Shown piece after piece: positions 56,955 to 64,000 of a stretch of 64,000 nucleotides of DNA. The DNA comes from Paulinella micropora (taxonomy: Eukaryota; Cercozoa; Imbricatea; Euglyphida): contig BJOX01000376.1 in NCBI GenBank assembly GCA_009731375.1, positions 511,196 through 575,195 on the forward strand, written 5' to 3'. The notes under the pieces were generated by a model that had not been told where the DNA came from, did not search any database, and worked only from the letters and a program-made list of their open reading frames with translations. Each line of letters starts with the position of its first letter. Position 1 is the stretch's first letter. The position numbers and the translations under genes are program-made.

Positions 56955-58158
56955 TTTTCTATCTTATGTGCTCAGACTGCTTCCTTTTTTTTATTCCTTG
57001 TTTATTATTCTTTCCTGATGCATGTTGTTGGTTTTTAGTCTTATTATTTCGGCAGCGCGCTTACTTTTCTTCTTTTTTTTTCTTTTTTTCTTTTTTTTTT
57101 ATTTTTTTTATTTGCCTTGTATTTTTTTTTGTTGCCCTGCCTTGTGTATTTTTTCCTTCAAGTTTTCTATTTTATGTGATCAGACTGCTTCCCTTTTTGA
57201 AATTCATTGTTTATTATTCTTTCCTGATGTATGTTGTTGGTTTTTACCCTTGTTATTCCGGCAGCGCGCTTACTGTCCTTCATTGTTTTTTTGGCTTTGC
57301 CTTGTATTTTTTTCGTTGCCCTGCCTTCTGTATTTTTTCCTTCAAGTTTTCTATTTTATGTGCTCAGACTGCTTCCCTTTTTGAAATTCATTGTTTATTA
57401 TTCTTTCCTGATGTATGTTGTGGGTTTTTACCCTTGTTATTCCGGCAGCGTGCTCATTTTTTTTTAGCTTTGCCTTATTTTTTTTGTTGCCCTGCCTTGT
57501 GTATTTTTTCCTTCAAGTTTTCTATCTTGTGTGCTCAGACTGCTTCCCTTTTTGAAATTCATTGTTTATTATTCTTTGCTGGTGTATGTTGTTGGTTTTT
57601 ACCCTTGTTATTCCGGCAGCGCGCTTACTGTCCTTCATTGTTTTTTTTTTTTGGCTTTGCCTTGTATTTTTTTTTGTTGCCCTGCCTTATGTATTTTTTC
57701 CTTCAAGTTTTCTATTTTATGTGCTCAGACTGCTTCCCTTTTTGAAATTCATTGTTTATTATTCTTTCCTGATGTATGTTGTTGGTTTTTACCCTTGTTA
57801 TTCCGGCAGCGCGCTTATTTTTCTTCATTTTTTTTTTTTGCTTTGCTTTGTATTTTTTTTGTTGGCCTGCCTTGTGTATTTTTTCCTTCAAGTTTTCTAT
57901 CATGTGTGCTCAGACTGCTTCCCTTTTTGAAATTCATTGTTTATTATTCTTTGCTGGTGTATGTTGTTGGTTTTTAGTCTTCTTATTCCGGCAGCGCGCT
58001 TACTGTCCTTCATTTTGTTTGGGCTGTGCCTTGTGTTTTTTTTGTTGCCCTGCCTTGTGTATTTTTTCCTTCAAGTTTTCTATCTTGTTTGCTCAGACTG
58101 CTTCCCTTTTTGAAATTCATTGTTTATTATTCTTTCCTGATGTATGTTGTTGGTTTTT
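56955..58158 (-). repeat. Seven-fold tandem array of about 180-bp exon-intron units, inverted
   Basis: The landmark ttattattctttcctgatg or its variant recurs at about 57002, 57210, 57390, 57568, 57755, 57942 and 58120, spaced about 180-190 bases (210 for the first). On the minus strand each unit reads as a Lys-rich exon (cttgaag|gaaaaaatacac to gcgctgccggaataacaagg) with donor gtaaaaacc, then a short intron. It is the inverted counterpart of the plus-strand pieces at 56637-56725 and 56817-56855. Poly-A length differences between copies (6-9 A) change the frame, so not all copies can code. The long plus-strand frame across the array is a by-product. Confidence 0.8.
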
Positions 58159-58515
58159 ACACTATACTATACTATACTATACTCTACTCTACTCTACTAT
58201 ACTCTACTCTACTCTACTCTACTCTACTCTACTATACTATACTATACTATACTATACTATACTATACTATACTATACTATACTATACTATACTATCCTAT
58301 ACTATACAATACTATGCTACACTATACTAAGCTATACTATACTATACTATACTATACTATACTATACTATACTATACTATACTATGCTATACTATGCTAT
58401 ACTATACTATACTATACTTTTCTATACTTTTCTATACTATACTATACTATACTATACCATAGCATACCATACTATGCTATACTATACTATACTATACTAT
58501 ACTATACAATACTAT
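58159..58515. repeat. (ACTAT)n pentanucleotide satellite
   Basis: About 355 bases of ACTAT units with scattered variants (ACTCT, GCTAT, ACTTT). It starts inside the last unit of the 180-bp array. Confidence 0.95.
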
Positions 58516-58569
58516 ACTTAAACGGCCGTTCCTAGCATGACTTGAAACTGCCCGGGGATAGATAGATAG

Positions 58570-58705
<136 letters not shown>

Positions 58706-58713
58706 CTTATCAG

Positions 58714-61700
58714 TCAATTGGCCTTTGATCCTGTCGGACATGTGCCTCCATTGGTAGCACGGGACCGTTCGGTGACGCGGCTCCGCTCCAAAGACTCGAC
58801 TGGCAGTGCAATGTGCAAATGAGCGTGCTGTGCATGTGCAAGTGGGTGCAAGGAGTGAGAGGAGTTATCTGCCGAGAAGAAGTCCGCGACGCTGCGCTGA
58901 CCTCCACCTACAACAGATCTAGCCAGACATTCTACCTGACTAGGCCTTCCCCTCCTTCTACCCACCTCCTGAACGACCGTGAGGTCGATCACCTCCTCCT
59001 CCTCCTCCGCCCCCTCTGCCTCCCTGGTCTGCGCCTCCAACTCCTCCCACTCCTTCCAGATGGTGGCAACAAACCTTCCTAACTCCTCCTCCACCTCTTC
59101 TGGGACAGGGATAAACAAAACGCCGAGCATCGCCGCCATCTTTTCATCCTCCCCCTTCAGCCATTCCTCTTTGAAGAGCCTCATCTCCTCCTCTGCCTCC
59201 CGCAGTTCCCTGTGATAAAGCCCTCCTCGATTCAGCATGAGGGGCTGCCGGGCTTGCGCCTCATCGATAAACTTAAACAGTGCCTCACGAGAGCTCGCAA
59301 ACGTTGGGCAATGCAGCAGGAAGTGACGTAACGACTCGTTAACCTCAGTGCCACACAAGGCGAAACAGCTTGAGCAGTCCGGCGAGCATGAGCCAAATTT
59401 GGATCGGTAGAGGCGAAGGCGATTGTTGCAGCTCAACAATCGCCTTCTGATAAGGTTGTGACTTCCCCCCTCCAGCGCCCGCCAACGTGGGAAAGCAGAG
59501 CGGGAAGACATCTGGCTAAGCAGCACCCTAAGCCCATCAGAGGGCTTAGCCTGCCGCTCCCAGCCAGCTACTTCCTGCCGGACAGACCATTGCTTTACCA
59601 CCTCGTTCCAGTTCGCCAGAGCGGCCCGCCAGTCCTTATCATCTACCGTGCCATCTTCGTTCACGACCCGCTTGAGCGCATCCAAGCCCTCCCGCAGCCT
59701 GTGATCTGCTAAGATCAAATTTTCCGTATCTTCCTTCCATTTGCACCGACCCGTGTTGTAAAGCCTGCGTGTTAGCGCTGTGTTGCCCAGTAACTCGATG
59801 CGCCCTAGGAACCGAAGCCGGGCCGCCTTGGCAAGGATGCTAAAACTCGGCGTGCGGCCTAAACCCCTGGTGATGCAGCCGCTTGTGCGCGTACCAACAC
59901 CCAAGATGACCCGCAGGGGCGCTACCAACGCGCCCTCCAGCTTACTCAGCTTGTTGGCGCCCGGCAGATCCCAAAAAGCCGATGCGTAAAGCAACTTTGC
60001 GCCAACCATTTGCTGCCAATTCATCAGCCGAAGACGCGCTGGAACTTCATGGGCAATCCAGAGGGGGTAGCAGGCAGCCGTTCCCGCTACAGTGATTTCC
60101 GCCGCCCGCTTCGCTTGCGGTTTATCGGAGAGGGTGTCCGTGAGCAGAACTCCCAGGTATTTGTAGTGGTCGGTGACGTTGAGAACCTTGCCCCGGAACC
60201 TCACGCATGGGGGCGACTTTTTTGACTTGGCGTGCCCGTATATCGGCATGACTTCCGTCTTGCCCGGTTTCAGGTTGATTTCAAGCCGATAGTCCTCCAC
60301 GAATGTCGCCACGACATTTACAATCTGTTGAAGCTCCGTGACACTATGCGCAATTACCGCAACGTCGTCGGCGTAAAGCAGGGTCCGTATGTCTTCGATG
60401 CGGTTGAGGTCCTCGATCTCCAACTCTTTCGCGATTCGGACCGTTAGCTCATCCATGAAGACGTTGAACAGCGACGGTGACAACGGCGACCCTTGCTGAA
60501 CTCCCATCTCTTCCAGCACTTCACCAGTGAGTTCGCCATCGACTAGCACTCGCGATGACGTTCTTCGGTAAAAACGCCGCAGAATGCGATAGAACTTGCC
60601 CTGTACCCCCATCTGGGTTAGCCTCTGAAACAACCCGGCCCGCCAAACCGTAGGGAATGCCTTTCTCAGATCCACGAACAAAACGAAAGAACGGAGGCCA
60701 GCTTGTTGTCTAAGGCGCAGACGCTCCTTAAGGACAAAAATCTGGTCCCCCGTACTACGTTTTGGCCGGAACCCACCCTGCTCTGGGCGAAGCCTGCCCG
60801 GCTGATCGATGAAAGCCGTAAGCCTCGCCGCCATAAGGGACAGATACATCTTACCCAGACAGCTCAGAATCGCGATGTCTCTCCAATTTTCCGGATCGGT
60901 TGGGTCGCCTCCTTTTGGGATGTTGACGATAATCGCTTTGCCCCAGTCGCTGGGGGTGTATTCGCACGATTTCAACCAGTTGAAGAAGCGCACCAGAAAG
61001 CTCACAATCCGCGTGCCTCCGTACTTGAGCATCTCGTTCTTGATCTTATCCGGTGAGCACGCTTTGTGATTCTGGAGATTTTCCTGGCAGAGCTCCACTT
61101 CCTTCTCGGTGTAATCATAGTCCAGCGGGCCCGTCTCAGTCCGGATCTCCTCGGCTTGCGCCATGGCCTCGAATTGGTCGCGCAGGTTGTCGTTATACTG
61201 GAAGGTTTCGCGGGCCTTCCGCTCGGGCTCAATCCGCGCTGCTTCCTCATCAGAACCGACTTCCTCTACACATGCATCCTCCAAAAACTGGTTTTCTTTG
61301 GGGACCACCATACGTCGGCGGTATTCTTCCCATTCTTGTAGTTTTTCCCGGAGTGTGCATGCCAGAGTGCCATCGGGCTTCCGAACAGGAGCAGAAGCGT
61401 TCGACCGCCGAACCCCGCCCAAACGCTTTGACAGCTTCCAGTACGTGGCCATGGTAGCGCTCCTGAAGTTGGCAGCGGTGTCATTCTGGACCCGCTTCCA
61501 CGCTTGCTCCTTCTTCTCCTTGCATAACCTTCTGACCGCCTTCCTCGCTTCTTTATATCTTTGCCAGGCCTCTCGGTTGGCCTCATTCCTTCGCCAGAGG
61601 CCGTATGCCTCTCTCCGTCGCGCAATCGCTTCCCTAAGACTCTCATCAAACCATGCATTAGTAAACCCTGGCCTAATCACCCGAACTCCCAAGACCTTCA

Positions 61701-63095
61701 CGGCTGCGCCCGTGAAAGCTCGGACCACTAAGCTAGCGACCCTATCTACCTCCTGCTGAAGCTCATCCGGGTCCTCCACTGCTGATAGATCTGGGAGGCC
61801 ATCTGGCAACAGCCCCGATATACCAGCTGCAAAGGTCTCGTCGTACTTCAACCTAAGCTTAGACAGCTCACTCTCCTTACCCTCAACTACCCTGCCTATC
61901 AAGCGCTCTGCCTTGAATGCTTTGTACCTCTTTACCTGCTTTTTGGGGGGTGGCTGTCCCCCCCAGACCAGTTCCGCCCACACAGCTTTGTGGTCGGTAT
62001 CAAGGTCTACCTCGTCGACGCCGAAGCTTGCCTCCTCCGCCAGCTCGGAAGAGACGCAGATGTAATCCAGTAGATGCCTTCGTCCACCTACATTTTCCTG
62101 CCTAGACCACCAATATTTGTCCCCCCGTGGTTGCGAAAACCCACTGAGATTGCGCAACCCCGTGGCAACAAGCATCGCAGCCAGCAACTCACCATTCTCA
62201 CTCCTAACCCCTCTACCCCTCCCATCTATCTCGCCAAAGAGGCCCACCACTCCCTCCTCCCGCGCTATTCTGGCGGGCCCCAGCTTAGCATTAGCATCAC
62301 CAACCGTAACCACATGACCTTTGGTGGCGAAGTAGGAGACGGCCGCCTGCCACGCCTCATAGGCTGCAATAGATTCCTCTCGTTGATTTTCTTGGGGGAA
62401 GTAGCCGTTGCCGACGAACACATCCGACGCCGTCGCGCTCCCAGACGACAGCCTCACCCACAATTGCTGTGGGTGTGGAACAGGCGCCTGTACAATGGTA
62501 GCGCACGGTGCCAGATAGTTGGCCACCAACGTCAAGACTCCCCCCAAGAGACGCGAGCCCGCACCAGTTGCAGCCGCTTTGCCGAGGACTGCGAAGCCGT
62601 CGACTTGGAGCTTCTCCACCTTCTGCGACGATAGGTTGTGCTCCTGGACTCCGACGATCACCCAGCCTCGCTCCTTGTAGTGCTCCGGCCATTCCCCAAA
62701 GCCTGGGCTATCCGCACCCACTTTGCCTTGCCAATTATGTGAGGCCACCCTCAGTGGGAAGCCTTTCACAAATTGGGAAGAACGAAGCTGATGCCGATGC
62801 CTGCGCTTCGGTTGAGCCCGCCTGGAGCCCTCCGCCACCCTCCACGGCCCATCCTGCACCCTCCGCCCCAGCTCCTCCAGCTCCCGCATCCCGCCCCACT
62901 CCGCCAAGGGAGATTCACCGCTTGAGGCTTCGCCCTGGGGCTCGTCGACTTCCACGTCGAGCACCCAGTAGCCAAATCCCTGCTTGCGAAGCTCCCTCTG
63001 CATCTCTACATACTGGGCACCCCCCCGTGCAGCCCGCTGCTTCTCTCTTTCCCGGAAAGTCCTACCCGTCGCAACATGAACCTTTCCCGTGAAGA
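58714..63095 (-). CDS. LINE polyprotein: endonuclease, reverse transcriptase, zinc finger
   Basis: A non-LTR retrotransposon protein of 1,429 residues counted from the ATG at 63001-63003. The frame stays open upstream to about 63100, so the true start is probably lost. An APE-type endonuclease covers about 83-335: ASHNWQGK (N), VGVQEHN (E), VGDANAK (D-x-N) and DTDHKAVW (DH). RT shows FVDLRKAF (about 774), GVQQGSPLSP (about 836) and LYADDVAVI (about 878). Near 1208 a Cys/His cluster, CSPDCSSCFALC...HFLLHC, matches the C-terminal finger of LINEs. The stop is TGA at 58714. No separate ORF1 is seen. Every catalytic motif is intact, so it could be recent, but it is 5'-truncated or joined to Copia sequence at about 63,090. 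Confidence 0.93.
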
Positions 63096-63884
63096 ACTTA
63101 TCTGCTTTTGTTTGTGGATGATGCTACTCGCTGCTTGTTTGCGTTCCTATTACGTGAGAGGACGGCTGAGGTATGCGTTGGTCATCTACGTTATGTCATG
63201 GCATTGGGCAAAACGCATGCTGGTGCTAAACTGAAGCAATTTCGTTCGGATGGGGAGTGGATTTCAACTGCACTGCATGACCATCTGCGATCTAAGGGAG
63301 TTCTACCTCTACGGGGCAAGTACGATCCTAATAAGAATGCGATTGCAGAGTCCTGGTTGAAGCTGGTGTTTTGAATTGCAAGGGCGTTGATGCTGGCGCG
63401 ATGTGTACCTTACCAGTTTTTGGGCTACGCTGCTCTTGATGCAGTCTTCATCATCAATGCTGTTGCCTACAAGGAGGGCAAGCCACGGTATGAGATGTTC
63501 TTCAACCGTGCGTTGCCTCACATCTCGCTTTGGCACGTTTTTGGATGCCTCTGCTATCGACACCTGGGGAGCCACAAGAGTCGTTCGAATACATCGGAGT
63601 TGGCTGTGTACCTCGGACATTCCCTGGAGACGTCGTCGTACTACGTGTGGTCTACGACTGCAAGGAGGGTGGTTGACGAAAAGAATGCGGAGTTTGTGGA
63701 TCATGTGGCTGGTTGGCCAGCTATCTACCTGCGTGGTGGAGTCGCCAGGACCCTCATCACTGATTTCGTAGTGGGCGACCTGGAGAGGCACAGTGCAGAC
63801 GGCCGCGTTGCGGTGCAAGATTCGCAGCCTGTTGGTTCGTGTCTGGTCCTGCACGAAGAAGAAGCCGTTGTTGTCATCGCCTAG
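63096..63884 (+). pseudogene. Ty1/Copia integrase fragment
   Basis: FVDDATRCLFAFLL, KQFRSDGEWIS, KYDPNKNAIAESW, IARALML, HISLWHVFGCLCYRHLG and ELAVYLGH follow the standard order of the Copia integrase core and the segment after it. A TGA at 63372-63374 interrupts it where the family has an Arg before IARAML-type sequence (CGA to TGA would explain it). The 5' end abuts the LINE, whose frame runs into this boundary, so the LINE may have inserted here. The finger domain is missing. Confidence 0.85.
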
Positions 63885-64000
63885 GCCGGCCATGGCCGAA
63901 TTAGCCACGTTGGCTATGGCAGGGAACAGCGCCGTGAAGCGGCAGACGAGCCCTTGTCCCGCGCGGTACTTGCAGCGACGGAGCGTCTCGGCCTGCGCGG
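63885..64000. other. Window end, nothing recognised
   Basis: GC-rich sequence after the Copia fragment stop, with no feature I can support. Confidence 0.4.

Noticed and set aside
56966-57745. 259-residue aromatic, membrane-like protein
   Set aside because: It is the antisense of the Lys-rich exon array. Aromatic and hydrophobic content comes from poly-T runs, and the same peptide repeats in several frames.
58026-58535. Tyr/Leu-rich repeat protein
   Set aside because: It is a translation of the (ACTAT)n satellite.

Overview
The window looks like nuclear DNA of a eukaryote, probably a unicellular alga or protist. GT-AG introns interrupt the host genes, several families of retroelement are present, and very long simple-sequence tracts occupy much of the sequence. 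I see no rRNA, functional tRNA, CRISPR array or bacterial operon. The lineage cannot be named from sequence alone. The only host gene I recognise with confidence is VPS15 (PIK3R4), on + at 13261-20264.

Layout. 1-6.1 kb: microsatellites (CT, CTT, ATCT) around a decayed LINE reverse-transcriptase fragment on the minus strand. 6.1-10.9 kb: a modular repeat complex carrying a recurring 16-bp palindrome, poly-G blocks and gaps. 9.0-13.0 kb: SINE-like units with tRNA-type A and B boxes and (ATT)n tails. 13.3-20.3 kb: VPS15 with CT-rich introns. 20.8-21.1 kb: a 295-bp foldback element. 21-28.8 kb: a decayed Ty3/Gypsy-like element. 29.2-30.2 kb: a long-TIR MITE. 30.6-41.2 kb: a structurally complete, apparently young Ty3/Gypsy element with near-identical LTRs and a 4-bp target duplication.

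41.3-51.8 kb: two minus-strand multi-exon genes of unknown function, the second with palindrome-bearing introns and some in-frame stops. 51.96-53.7 kb: a divergent plus-strand gene with the same intron palindrome, cut off by a Copia fragment. 55.5-58.2 kb: a locus where short lysine-rich exons and their microsatellite-filled introns have been amplified in tandem, including an inverted array. 58.6-63.1 kb: a LINE with endonuclease, reverse transcriptase and zinc finger on the minus strand, ending in an (ATT)n tail. 63.1-63.9 kb: a Copia integrase fragment.

How parts fit together. VPS15 is the regulatory pseudokinase of the class III PI3-kinase complex. The SINE-like units end almost like the 58-63 kb LINE, so that LINE family may supply their mobility. 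The Gypsy element keeps Gag and Pol in one frame split by a single TGA, with a hairpin 30 nt downstream, which suggests stop-codon readthrough sets the Gag:Pol ratio. The most unusual signals are this readthrough arrangement with a CCCH-finger Gag, the intron palindrome family at 46.9-53.5 kb, and the tandem exon-intron amplification at 55.5-58.2 kb.
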